From: Amycolatopsis bartoniae
GTDB taxonomy: Bacteria > Actinomycetota > Actinomycetes > Mycobacteriales > Pseudonocardiaceae
Reading direction: 5' to 3'
Length of the DNA stretch: 64,000 nucleotides
Assembly (NCBI RefSeq): GCF_014191255.1
Contig: NZ_JACHWH010000001.1
Span: forward strand, 496,001 to 560,000
Below, piece after piece: positions 41,885 to 50,320 of the stretch. Positions within the stretch are counted from its first letter, which is position 1. The number at the start of each line of letters is the position of its first letter. A program made the translations under genes and the position numbers. The notes under the pieces are model-generated. The model was not told the DNA's origin and ran no database searches. It worked only from the letters and a program-made list of their open reading frames with translations.

Positions 41885-42631
41885 TTAGATGCTGAGCAAG
41901 GCGTCCAGTTGACGAACGACTGAGTGTCCGGAAAGGAGGTCCTTGTTCGAGTCGAACTCATGCCAGAGACCTGGTGCTGCCACCGCTTCGATCGACGCGG
42001 CGCCAGTGGCCACGATTTCGGCGAGGAGCGCTGTCGTGTCCGTGCGACGCTCGTGAGCGGCCGCTGAATCAAGCGTTCCGGCAAGTACGCGCCATCCTTC
42101 AGGATCGAGCTTGAGCAATCCCATGTACTGCCCGTGGATCTCGGTCGCGGACTTGGCACTTCCTCCGATCTCCGCAAGCGTCCGGTCGGCATTCAACCGG
42201 AATGTTTCCGCGTCGCTCAGCGGATCCTCGAACCGCGAAGACCACTGCTCCAGCCAGTTCGGGTCGTACGCCACCACGATGGAACCCTGCCCGGCCAAAA
42301 CTGCTCGCACGGCGTCCGGCGCGTAGACGATGTCCCCGTACGACACCACCACCGGCTCCGTCCGCAGCCATTCCTCCGCGCACGCCAACGAGTCCACCAT
42401 GGACGAGTCCGCCCACCGTGCATTGTGGAACAGCCGGAACGGCAGGCCCGCGAAGCGCTCCGCCTGCCAGCCCGTCACCACGCCGATCTCGGTCACGCCC
42501 GCCGCGGTCAGTGCGGCGACCTGGCGGTCAAGCAGAGTCCTCCCGTCGATCTCCAGCAGGCACTTCGGCCGGTCCGACGTGAGGTCGCCCATGCGCGAAC
42601 CACGCCCCGCGGCCAGGATGACGGCTTTCAT
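41885..42631 (-). CDS. CTP:phosphoglutamine cytidylyltransferase-like nucleotidyltransferase (Cj1416-like)
   Basis: 248 residues of the NTP-transferase fold: LAAGRGSRMG (6-15), DRPKCLLEIDG (about 20-30), and YGDIVYAPD (metal/NTP site). Alone it reads as a phosphocholine-cytidylyltransferase-like protein. In the context of the glutamine-kinase-like, amidohydrolase and kinase genes it matches C. jejuni Cj1416, which joins CTP and L-glutamine phosphate to give CDP-L-glutamine. Its start overlaps the previous gene by 104 nt, and the N-terminal motif leaves no later start. Specificity is inferred from context. Confidence 0.8.
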   Translation of the reverse strand: MKAVILAAGRGSRMGDLTSDRPKCLLEIDGRTLLDRQVAALTAAGVTEIGVVTGWQAERFAGLPFRLFHNARWADSSMVDSLACAEEWLRTEPVVVSYGDIVYAPDAVRAVLAGQGSIVVAYDPNWLEQWSSRFEDPLSDAETFRLNADRTLAEIGGSAKSATEIHGQYMGLLKLDPEGWRVLAGTLDSAAAHERRTDTTALLAEIVATGAASIEAVAAPGLWHEFDSNKDLLSGHSVVRQLDALLSI

Positions 42632-43208
42632 CGCTACTCCTGAACAGCTCGGTGAACAGGGCCAGGTCCGCCGGGTCGAACGGGTCCGTGCGTTCCGGAT
42701 GCCACATCGTTCCCACCACCGGCGCCACGCGGTGCCGGATCGCCTCGACGACGCCCTCGTGACGGGCGGTCACCGTGAACTCGCGTGGGGCTTCGACCGC
42801 GCCCCAGTTGTGGTAGCTGTTCACGACACGCCCGTCGGCCAGCCGGTGCTGCACGCCGACGTGCCCTTCGACCTTTTGCAACACCCCGCCGAAGGCCGAC
42901 AGGATCAGCTGCATCCCCCGGCAGACGCCCAGAACCGGCAGCCGCCGCGCGAGTGCGGCGGCCAGCAGCGACAGCTCCAGCTCGTCCCGCTCCGGCACCT
43001 CGCCCAGGTCGTTGCCCCCGGTCAGCAGCAGGCCCGCGCACCCGGCGGCTCGCATGACCTGCCGCGCGAGCGCCGCTTCCAACGGCAACGGCACCGGGAT
43101 CAGGCCGGCCGCGGCCAGGAACCGGGCCCACCGCACATCGAGCGCGAGCCGGATTTCGCCGGTCACGGGGTCCACGACGATTCGCTGTGTCACCGCGACA
43201 GGGATCAT
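42528..43208 (-). CDS. Class I amidotransferase-fold hydrolase, gamma-glutamyl-CDP-amidate hydrolase-like (Cj1417-like)
   Basis: 226 residues, PuuD/peptidase C26 family: nucleophile C96 in LGVCRGMQ and H170/E172 in MWHPE form the triad. There is no synthetase domain or partner, so it acts as a free gamma-glutamyl hydrolase. By context it would split CDP-L-glutamine into cytidine diphosphoramidate and glutamate, as Cj1417 does. It overlaps the methyltransferase stop by 4 nt and reads 104 nt into the cytidylyltransferase gene; the last ~34 residues look non-conserved. Confidence 0.82.
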   Translation of the reverse strand: MIPVAVTQRIVVDPVTGEIRLALDVRWARFLAAAGLIPVPLPLEAALARQVMRAAGCAGLLLTGGNDLGEVPERDELELSLLAAALARRLPVLGVCRGMQLILSAFGGVLQKVEGHVGVQHRLADGRVVNSYHNWGAVEAPREFTVTARHEGVVEAIRHRVAPVVGTMWHPERTDPFDPADLALFTELFRSSDESRHPGRGAWFAHGRPHVGPAEVPAGDRREDSA

Positions 43209-43960
43209 GGGCGGCCTTCGAGCAGCCGCGCGGTCCAGCCCACCGTCAGGTACGGCACGTCGAGCACCTCCTGGCCGAGACTCAGCGCGATCCGCTCGAT
43301 CTCCGAAACGAGGTCGTCGAACAGCGGCCCGGCCTGCCGCTGCAGCGTTGCGTGCGAACGCCACGCCGCGAGCCAGTCCGTTGCCGCCACCTCGTGCAGG
43401 ATCGGCTCCTCGATCACGGTCACCTCGCCGAAAAGCCCGCTCTTCTCGATGACCGGCCCCTGGTCCTCGCGGCGGAGCCCGTACGAGTAGCCCGGCACCC
43501 GCGACCGGATGAGCGACTCGATCTCGAACTGCAGCGGGTCGTCGAGCTGCCGGTGGTTCCACAGACACGCCAGGTGGCCTCGGTCGACCAGCAGCCGGGC
43601 GGACTCCCGCAAGGCGGCCGGACGGTCGGTGGTGTTGAACGACGAACCGAACGTGACGAGGTCGTAGGTGAATCCGGGCAGCCCGGACTCCTCCCCGGTG
43701 CCGGCGGACCAGCCCACCTGGTCGTGCTCGGCGGTGCGGCTGCGCCCGACCTCGGCCATCGCCGCGTTCGGCTCGACGGCGTCCACCCGGCACCCGCGTG
43801 CGAGCAGGTCGAGCGTGAGGTGGCCGGTACCCGCGCCGATGTCGGCCGCCCGGGGGTGGGCGGTGGCGGCCAGGCCCACGATCCGGTCGATCGCTCGCGG
43901 CGCGTACGGCGGCCGGAGCGAGTACGTGGCAGCCAGCGTCGTGTAGTCCCAGGTCGTCAT
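43205..43960 (-). CDS. Class I SAM-dependent methyltransferase of the phosphoramidate operon
   Basis: 251 residues. Motif I AADIGAGTGHLTLDLLARG (about 38-56), acidic-loop EPNAAMAEVG, and LVTFGSSFNTTD are typical. It overlaps both neighbours by 4 nt. In C. jejuni the matching cassette is followed by methyltransferase genes that form the O-methyl group of O-methyl phosphoramidate; this one could do the same, or methylate the acceptor. Confidence 0.87.
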   Translation of the reverse strand: MTTWDYTTLAATYSLRPPYAPRAIDRIVGLAATAHPRAADIGAGTGHLTLDLLARGCRVDAVEPNAAMAEVGRSRTAEHDQVGWSAGTGEESGLPGFTYDLVTFGSSFNTTDRPAALRESARLLVDRGHLACLWNHRQLDDPLQFEIESLIRSRVPGYSYGLRREDQGPVIEKSGLFGEVTVIEEPILHEVAATDWLAAWRSHATLQRQAGPLFDDLVSEIERIALSLGQEVLDVPYLTVGWTARLLEGRP

Positions 43961-44472
43961 AACACTCCTCGTGCTTGGCAGAACTCGTGTATCCGGGTGG
44001 CGGCCCGGTCCGGGGAGGTCGTCCCGTGGTTCGGGATGCGCAGGTGCGGGGCCAGCGGGAACTCCGCCGCCAGGTCGACGCCCACGATGTGGCCGTCCGC
44101 GGCGCGGTAGATCGCCTTCGGGTCGCGGCGGTGCAGCTCTTCAAGTGGCACGTCGAGCAGAACCTCGACGTAGCAAGGCAAATGACGCCGGTTCCAGTCG
44201 TGGACCCGGTGCTGTAACGAGATCGTCGCGCACACCACCACGTGTCCCTGCTCCGACAACAACCTGCACAGGCGTGCGTACGTGCAGGCCAGTTGCCGTC
44301 GCTGGGCCATGCCGAAGTCGGGCGCCGCGTCCAGTGCGCTGCGCAGCTCGTCGCCGTCGAGGTACACCGGGGCGTGGCCGTCCGCGCGCAGCCGCTCCAC
44401 GAAAGCGCTTGCCACCGCGGACTTTCCCGCCCCGGACAGGCCCGTTATCCAGATCACCGCGCCCCTGGTCAC
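43957..44472 (-). CDS. APS-kinase-like kinase, candidate cytidine diphosphoramidate 3'-kinase (Cj1415-like)
   Basis: 171 residues from GTG 44472 (overlaps the glutamine-kinase-like stop by 4 nt). P-loop GLSGAGKS (11-18), DGDELRSALDAAPDFGMAQR and VCATISL are those of the CysC family. Taken alone it would make PAPS. No ATP sulfurylase is present, and the surrounding set matches C. jejuni, where Cj1415 phosphorylates the ribose 3'-OH of cytidine diphosphoramidate. Substrate is inferred from context. Confidence 0.82.
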   Translation of the reverse strand: MTRGAVIWITGLSGAGKSAVASAFVERLRADGHAPVYLDGDELRSALDAAPDFGMAQRRQLACTYARLCRLLSEQGHVVVCATISLQHRVHDWNRRHLPCYVEVLLDVPLEELHRRDPKAIYRAADGHIVGVDLAAEFPLAPHLRIPNHGTTSPDRAATRIHEFCQARGVL

Positions 44473-46817
44473 GACCGGCCCGCTCCCGCCGCCCTGATCA
44501 CCCGGTTCCCGGCGTCCAGCTCCAGCACCCCGGCCCGCCGACACTGCTCGAACCGCTCCTGGCCGACCCCGATCGCGGCGGGCACCCCAAGCTCCAGCGC
44601 CCGGATCGCCATGTGCGAGTTCGCCCCGCCGAACGCGGTCAGCAAACCCTTGACCCGCTTGGTGAAGATCCAGTCGTACCCCGGGTCCGCGGCGGCGATC
44701 ACGGCGATCGCGTCCGTCGGGTCCTCCCCGGCGGCCACATCGGCGATCGGGGCGATGACGCGCGAGTGCGTGATGAAGTTCGCCGCACCCGAAGCGGCCA
44801 CGAAACCGGTCAGCTGTTCGGGAGCGGCGAGCAAGGCGGGTGCGCACAACGCCTCTGTCAGCTCGTGCCGTTCCCGTCCCGTGCGGACGATTTCCGTCAG
44901 CCGTCGCCGATTCTCACCGTCGGTGCCGTGCAGTTCCAGCAGCGCCGGGAAAGTCGCGTACGACAGGTCGTCGGCGCTGAAACCGAGGTGCTCGCCCCCG
45001 CGGCGCACCTCCCACAGGATTTCGCTGAGAAAACGGGAGAACTGCAGCTTCCCGTACTCCCGCGCGGCGACCGCGTGCTGCACGAACGTGAGCAGGTTCT
45101 CCGGATTTCCCGGCAGGGAATGGGAAACGAGCAGTTCAGAGATCGCCCGCAACTGTTCGTTCGTGGGCTCGAACGGCGCGGTCGGCGGTGGCGCCGTCCT
45201 CGCCGCGGACCAGTCGAAGTAGACGTCCGGCGCCTCGTCGTACCGGGGCGACAGGATGTCGTAGCTGCCCGGCCGCAGGTGCCCGTACCGCTCCAGGAAC
45301 TCGTGCCTGCTCAGCGAGGCGAAGTCGGTCAGCAGCTGCGCGCTGACCGTGTTCGCGCTGCCGAGGAGCGCGTCGGCGTCGTCCGAGGACAGGACGTCGA
45401 GGTCCACCAGGCTGCGCACGATGCTGGTGGCCACGAACGCGGCCCGCGCCAGGCCCGAGAACGGCAGGGTGCCGCGCCGTCGGCACGCGGCGGCGAGGTG
45501 ACCGAGGTGCGCGGGTGAGTAGTCCGCCGGCCGCACGATCGGCGTCGCGGCGAGCAACCGGACCGCACGCAGGTCGGCCGCGAACGGGCCGTCGTCGGCC
45601 ATGACGCCGGTGGTCAGCTCCCGCAGGCTCTTCTCCAGCAACGCCGAGTCGTTGGGCGTCAGGACATCGGCATCGACGAGCTTGCGCAGCTGGTCCTGCA
45701 GCGTGAAGTGGTAGCAGGTGAGGGCGATGGAGAACTCGACCTTGTCGTGCAGGTGCGGGTTCGCGCGCAGGGTGTCGACGTAATGCTCCACCAGCCGGCG
45801 CGCGAGGACGTCGTCCAGCGACGCGGGCACGAGCGAGGTGAAGCTCGCCCGCGTGTCGATGTACGGGAGGCCGCCGAGGTCGACGAGCAGCGGCACGTCG
45901 GTCAGGTCCCGGTAGCCGTACCGGGCGCGGGACTCTGCCCATACGCTGTCCGTGATCAGCGCCCGGTACAGCGAGGTCGCGAGCGGGCGCGGGCGCACGC
46001 CGATCATCTCGGCCGGGTTCCAGTCGGGCATGATCCCCAGCACGGTGCGGGCGCCGAGCGCGGGCGGGCGCACCTGGTTGAGCAGCTGCACCTGGTACTG
46101 GCACGCGCGGACGAGCTGCCCGTGCCGTTCGCCCTGCGGAATGGGCCGCGCACCGGCGAGCGGGCGCACCTGGAACAGCACCAGAGCGCCGGAAGCGGTG
46201 GCGGCGAATTCGAACTCGAACGGGTCCGGGCCGACGAGGTTCTCGAGTTCGGTGACGAGGCCGGGGATGCCGGAAAGGCAGTCGGCCGGGGCCTTTTCGG
46301 AATTGCCGTCGAGGTAGTACCAGGTGCTGACTTCGGTGCCGCCGGAAGTCACCTCCGTGGTGTCGGCACCACCGGTCCAGTTCACCACCCGATAAGGCGC
46401 GCCGCAGCTCGGTTCGTAGGACGAGACGACCCCGCTCGCGACGGCTTCCGCGAATTGCGGTTGGACCAGGACCTGGTTTCCGGGATTCCCGTCGTCGAAC
46501 GAGTCGATGACCCGGATGATGGCCCGGACCAGTTCTTCACGACCGAGCACGTTGGGGCACGAAAGGTAGCGCCCCGCGTTGGAGGAACCGGTCCTGTCCT
46601 CGGACAACGCGCTGCTGCGGACGATCAGCGTGGCGTCGGACCAGGGCCGGGAGGCGATTTCCGCCAGAACCGCCTCGGGATTTACGCGCCATTCGTCGAC
46701 GCTGAAGAATTCGAGCGGAAGCACGGTGGCCGACCGCACCAGTTCCGACATCCTGGTGAGGGTCTCGGCCTTCGTTCCGTACTCGAACCGCACTGCGGTG
46801 TTGCGGTAACCACGCAT
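44469..46817 (-). CDS. L-glutamine kinase-like PEP-synthase relative (Cj1418-like)
   Basis: 782 residues from ATG 46817 (GGAAGTGAG upstream). An N-terminal ATP-grasp part has VRSSALSEDR (66-75), a long helical middle region follows, and the C-terminal swivelling domain has catalytic H735 in GGANSHMAI, the equivalent of the PEP-synthase phosphohistidine. There is no PEP/pyruvate TIM-barrel. That three-part, barrel-less plan is the one of L-glutamine kinase Cj1418, which phosphorylates the side-chain amide nitrogen of glutamine (ATP to AMP and phosphate). It is first of the tight five-gene run. A rifampicin phosphotransferase-like role is the alternative. Confidence 0.85.
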   Translation of the reverse strand: MRGYRNTAVRFEYGTKAETLTRMSELVRSATVLPLEFFSVDEWRVNPEAVLAEIASRPWSDATLIVRSSALSEDRTGSSNAGRYLSCPNVLGREELVRAIIRVIDSFDDGNPGNQVLVQPQFAEAVASGVVSSYEPSCGAPYRVVNWTGGADTTEVTSGGTEVSTWYYLDGNSEKAPADCLSGIPGLVTELENLVGPDPFEFEFAATASGALVLFQVRPLAGARPIPQGERHGQLVRACQYQVQLLNQVRPPALGARTVLGIMPDWNPAEMIGVRPRPLATSLYRALITDSVWAESRARYGYRDLTDVPLLVDLGGLPYIDTRASFTSLVPASLDDVLARRLVEHYVDTLRANPHLHDKVEFSIALTCYHFTLQDQLRKLVDADVLTPNDSALLEKSLRELTTGVMADDGPFAADLRAVRLLAATPIVRPADYSPAHLGHLAAACRRRGTLPFSGLARAAFVATSIVRSLVDLDVLSSDDADALLGSANTVSAQLLTDFASLSRHEFLERYGHLRPGSYDILSPRYDEAPDVYFDWSAARTAPPPTAPFEPTNEQLRAISELLVSHSLPGNPENLLTFVQHAVAAREYGKLQFSRFLSEILWEVRRGGEHLGFSADDLSYATFPALLELHGTDGENRRRLTEIVRTGRERHELTEALCAPALLAAPEQLTGFVAASGAANFITHSRVIAPIADVAAGEDPTDAIAVIAAADPGYDWIFTKRVKGLLTAFGGANSHMAIRALELGVPAAIGVGQERFEQCRRAGVLELDAGNRVIRAAGAGRS

Positions 46818-46947
46818 AGTCGGCTCACTTCCGGATTGCTGGCGCGTGAACGGGCAATGAGCGAGCAACGCCCAGACCACCAACATATGCTTAAAACGAT
46901 CGTGATAACTGGGGTCGACTTCTGCTGTCGAAGCCGTTCCGCGCCCT

Positions 46948-48294
46948 TCAGCGAACCAGCGACAGGACTGTTCCGCTCGATGCCGCGGTGAGGGAATTGT
47001 CGAAGCAGTCGCGGGCGCGTTCGATCGCGGCGAGGCCGTCGGCGGGATCGGCGAGGTGCGACAGGAGAAGCGTTTCCGCGCCCGCCCGGTCGGCCATCAG
47101 CCCGGCCTGGCGCGCGCTCAGGTGCCCGGCGGTGTCGTGGACCGGATCGAGATGGGTCGCTTCGCAGACGAAGACCGTCGCGTCGGAGGCCGCGGCGATC
47201 ACCGCATCGGTGACTCCGGTGTCCGACGAGAAGGCGACGGTGGCTTCCGGGAGCTGGAACCGCAACGCCGCCGAGGGCACGGAATGCCTTGCTGGATAAG
47301 AGAAGAGCGTGACTCCGGGCACGACGGCGAGCCCGGTCGTGCCGTCCATCGGCAGGGCGATCTGCTCGAAAGTCCGCCCCACGGCACCGCAGTAGAGCCG
47401 GTCGAGCTGGTCGAACAGGTCGAGCGCGTGCGCCGGCGCGAACAGCAGTGGCCGCCGCCGCGGCTGGTGACGCGCCGATGCGAGGGCGACCACGTCGAGA
47501 CTGTGGCCGGCGTGCGCGTGCGTGATGACGACCGCCCGCACGTCCGGCAGCTGCCCCGACCGGTCCAGCGCGTCGACGACTCCCGGTCCACAGTCGACCA
47601 GCACGAGACCACCGGGCGTGTGCAGGAGGTAACCGGAACTGCGGTCCGCCACGGAATGCAGCACGGACAACCGCGGCGCCCGGCGGCGAACGCAGTCCGG
47701 CGCGGCGAGCAAAGCGGCGAGCGCGTCGAGATCGTCCACTGTGGCCGCTGGCCCCGCGGTCAGCAACGCGTCCGCCGGGCGGTAACCGCCGGTGTAGGCG
47801 ACGGCCGTGGCGCAGGCCCTGGTGGCCGCCACGACGTCGTACTCGGTGTCACCGACATATGTCACGGGCCCGGTCTCGGCCAGTTCCCGCAACGCGGCGG
47901 CCTTGTCGGTGACGCCCGGGTGGACGAAGTCGATCAACCCATGCCAGCCGAGGTGGTTCAGATCCTGTTCCAGACAGCCGACGGCACTCACGACCGCCAC
48001 CGCCCACCCGGCGTTGCGGGCCTGCCGCAGCAGCTGGACCGCGCCCGGCGCCGGGACCGGTCGCGACCGGCCCATCTCCGTGTGCCACAGCTCGACCGTC
48101 TCTTCGATCAGCGTCGGCGGCACGGCCAGTTCGGCGAAGAAGTCGGTCAGCGGTAGGCGGAACGTGTCCCGGAAGCTGCTCGTGTCCCAGTCTTCGCGCC
48201 CGTGCCTGCGCAACACCGCTGCCGTCGCCTGGGTGGCGCGCCGGATGTCGGCGACGAGCGTGCCGCACCAGTCGAAGGCCAGGACGGGCTTCAC
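46948..48294 (-). CDS. HAD hydrolase fused to an MBL-fold domain
   Basis: 448 residues from GTG 48294, overlapping the EEP stop by 4 nt. The HAD domain (1-~210) has motif I FDWCGTL, not the phosphatase DxDGT, and VGDTEYDVVAA as motif IV. The MBL domain (about 225-448) has THAHAGH where HxHxDH is expected, and FSSDTGV and LLLSHLAD later. DWxGT is seen in phosphonoacetaldehyde hydrolase, so the HAD half may not be a simple phosphatase. The two-domain fusion is not one I recognise. It likely processes an intermediate or product of the locus. Confidence 0.8.
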   Translation of the reverse strand: MKPVLAFDWCGTLVADIRRATQATAAVLRRHGREDWDTSSFRDTFRLPLTDFFAELAVPPTLIEETVELWHTEMGRSRPVPAPGAVQLLRQARNAGWAVAVVSAVGCLEQDLNHLGWHGLIDFVHPGVTDKAAALRELAETGPVTYVGDTEYDVVAATRACATAVAYTGGYRPADALLTAGPAATVDDLDALAALLAAPDCVRRRAPRLSVLHSVADRSSGYLLHTPGGLVLVDCGPGVVDALDRSGQLPDVRAVVITHAHAGHSLDVVALASARHQPRRRPLLFAPAHALDLFDQLDRLYCGAVGRTFEQIALPMDGTTGLAVVPGVTLFSYPARHSVPSAALRFQLPEATVAFSSDTGVTDAVIAAASDATVFVCEATHLDPVHDTAGHLSARQAGLMADRAGAETLLLSHLADPADGLAAIERARDCFDNSLTAASSGTVLSLVR

Positions 48295-49115
48295 CCGAGC
48301 GTCTCCACCGCTATCTCGGCGAGCACGCCGTAGTGGTCGCTCACCGGTGGGTCCGTCAGCACGACCTCCGTGCGGAGGATCTTCGCGCTCACGTCGGGGT
48401 GCTGGTGCCGCGAGCCCACCAGCACGTAGTCGAGACGGCGGGCGTGCGGCTGCTGGCCGACCGCTTCGTCGACGACCGGTGCCGCGAGCGGGTTTTCGCT
48501 GGTCCAGGTGTAGCCGGGGCCGCCGTCGCCCGCCACTTCCCACGCGTCGTGGTAGTGCACGCTCGTGCCTTCGAGCGCCGTCCGGCCGACGAGGAAGCGC
48601 ATGCAGTCGGCGTCCGGTGTCGCGTCGAAGTCGCCCGCGATGATGGTCGGGGTGGCGCGGCGCTGTTTGGCGTCGAACTCGGCGATGGCCTTCACCTGCG
48701 CCAACCGGTTCGCCTCGGCGTCCAGGCGCCACGTCGGTTTGACCGCCATGAAGACGAAGTCCTGCCCGATCGGCAGGCGGATGGTGGCGGCGATGGCGCA
48801 TTCGGCGCCCAGCGCCTGCGGCAGGGGAATCGCCTCGACCTCGGTCGGCGCCCAGCGGGAGGCCAGCGCCGTTCCCGCGCGTGCGGCTGCGGGAACGGGG
48901 CCGAGGACGTCGAGCTGGTGGACGCCGTGCAGGCCCGTGCCGTCGAGCAGTTCGGCGAGCTGGTCCCGCCCGTCTTCGCGCGTGACCTCCTGCAGGGACA
49001 CCAGGTCGGGCCGCAGGTCCCGGATCGCCTTGCGCAGCAACGGTTGCCGCGCCGGCTCGCCTTCGACGTTCCAGATGTTGAGGGTCAGGACTCGAAGCGT
49101 GAGGCGGTCGTCCAC
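48291..49115 (-). CDS. Endonuclease/exonuclease/phosphatase-family hydrolase
   Basis: 274 residues. EEP motifs are LTLNIWN (9-15), LVSLQEVTRE, IIAGDFDATPD (usual form GDFN; the GDFDA version occurs) and VSDHYGVLAEI. It lacks a signal peptide. Members cleave phosphodiesters or phosphomonoesters from sphingomyelin to nucleotides. Translational coupling to the HAD-MBL gene suggests action on the same phosphorylated compound, for instance removing a nucleotide phosphate. Confidence 0.88.
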   Translation of the reverse strand: MDDRLTLRVLTLNIWNVEGEPARQPLLRKAIRDLRPDLVSLQEVTREDGRDQLAELLDGTGLHGVHQLDVLGPVPAAARAGTALASRWAPTEVEAIPLPQALGAECAIAATIRLPIGQDFVFMAVKPTWRLDAEANRLAQVKAIAEFDAKQRRATPTIIAGDFDATPDADCMRFLVGRTALEGTSVHYHDAWEVAGDGGPGYTWTSENPLAAPVVDEAVGQQPHARRLDYVLVGSRHQHPDVSAKILRTEVVLTDPPVSDHYGVLAEIAVETLG

Positions 49116-49196
49116 GGCGCCAACTCCTCGCAGGTCTGTCGTGTCACCGGCCTGTCGAGATTACCAGTTGGTGCAATAGGAGTTCCACTCAGTGAA

Positions 49197-49463
49197 TCAG
49201 GCAGCTTCCAGCGGCTCGGCCTGCAGGACGTGCCGCCCGGCGTCGGTGAGCCGGACCGGCACCCGCTGCCCGAGCGCGCCCGGCCGCGCCGGGCGGATCA
49301 GCCCCGCGTGCGAGAGTAGCCGCGCCGTCACCTGGTCGCAGCACGCGAGACCGTCGATGAACAGGTCGGGCTCGCAACTGCAGGTCATTTCCGCGCGACC
49401 ACTCGCCACCGCCCTGAGCATGGACAGAGCCCGCTGCGGTAGGTCCGGGAGTGTCGTACTCAT
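49197..49463 (-). CDS. Small winged-helix-like protein
   Basis: 88 residues from ATG 49463 (MSTTLPDLPQRALSMLRAV). The order of helices and a wing-like VPVRLTDAGRHVLQAEP resembles a PadR/MarR-like winged helix without extensions. Four Cys (TCSCEPDLF, ACC) occur in the middle and could bind metal. It lies between the EEP and lipase genes on the same strand. Confidence 0.6.
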   Translation of the reverse strand: MSTTLPDLPQRALSMLRAVASGRAEMTCSCEPDLFIDGLACCDQVTARLLSHAGLIRPARPGALGQRVPVRLTDAGRHVLQAEPLEAA

Positions 49464-49571
49464 CCGCGACCACCTTCCACTCACTCTCAGTGGCCAGAAC
49501 GGGCAATGGTCGGGTCACTGACGCTCGACTGTGTTTCGTTTGCCGGTACGCCGTGTTCGTTCAGTGAAATA

Positions 49572-50303
49572 CTAGCAGGCTGATCGCTGTTCCGGCACAG
49601 CTTCGACGGTATTCGCCGGGCCGAACAGGGAACAGATCTCGGTGATGACCTGGCGGTGCACCGCCAATGCGAGGTGCCCGGCGCCGGGCACCAGGACGTT
49701 GCGCGCGGGCAGGTCCGGGTGCTCGATGAGGCCGTTGCGGGTCGGCAGCACCACCTGGTCGCTGTCCCCGGCGAACGCGAGGAACCGCGTGGTGCAGCCG
49801 GGAGCGGGTTCGGCCAGCTCCCGGATCAGGTCGCTGCCCGGGCGCAGCTGCCTGACCAGCGGCAACGGCGAAGGCAGCCGCGCCGCCTTGGTACCGCCGT
49901 GCGGGGTTCCGATCGTCACGACAGTGCCGGTCCGCTTGTGTCCGCCCAGGCGCTGGACGTAGTAACGGGCGATGAGGCCGCCGAGGCTGTGCCCGACGAG
50001 GTCGACCTGGTCCTCGCCGCTGATCTCGCACAGCTGCTCGATCTGGCCCGCGAGCCGGTCGGCCGCCGTCCGCACGTTGCCCACGAGAGGGCTGTACGCG
50101 AACGAAACGACCGGCCCGGCTCCGCAGGCGTCCAGGGCGGCTTTGAGTCCGGTGAAGATGGAGGTGTTGTCCGCGAGACCGGGGAGCACGACCAGCGGTC
50201 GGCGGGCCTGTGGTGGCAGTGCCCAGCGGTGTCCGATTCCGGAGGGGTAACGCACCAGGTGGTTGACCACGCTGACCAGCTCCACAGCCATGTTCCGCAA
50301 CAT
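49572..50303 (-). CDS. Alpha/beta-hydrolase, lipase-like
   Basis: 243 residues from ATG 50303 with GAGGTAAGG upstream; ATG 50291 is an alternative. LVVLPGLADNTSIFTGLKAA gives the oxyanion strand, GHSLGGLIARYY the nucleophile elbow, and GAGHLAL the catalytic His. TIGTPHGGTKAA is typical of triacylglycerol lipase/PGAP1-like enzymes. No signal peptide. It could hydrolyse an ester intermediate of the locus. Confidence 0.87.
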   Translation of the reverse strand: MLRNMAVELVSVVNHLVRYPSGIGHRWALPPQARRPLVVLPGLADNTSIFTGLKAALDACGAGPVVSFAYSPLVGNVRTAADRLAGQIEQLCEISGEDQVDLVGHSLGGLIARYYVQRLGGHKRTGTVVTIGTPHGGTKAARLPSPLPLVRQLRPGSDLIRELAEPAPGCTTRFLAFAGDSDQVVLPTRNGLIEHPDLPARNVLVPGAGHLALAVHRQVITEICSLFGPANTVEAVPEQRSAC

Positions 50304-50320
50304 CCTTACCTCACGTCGAC

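Noticed and set aside
40989..44472. A plain sulfation cassette (APS kinase plus sulfotransferase)
   Set aside because: No ATP sulfurylase is present and the operon also has glutamine-kinase-like, C26 hydrolase and NTP-transferase genes, which sulfation does not need. Kept only as the alternative reading.
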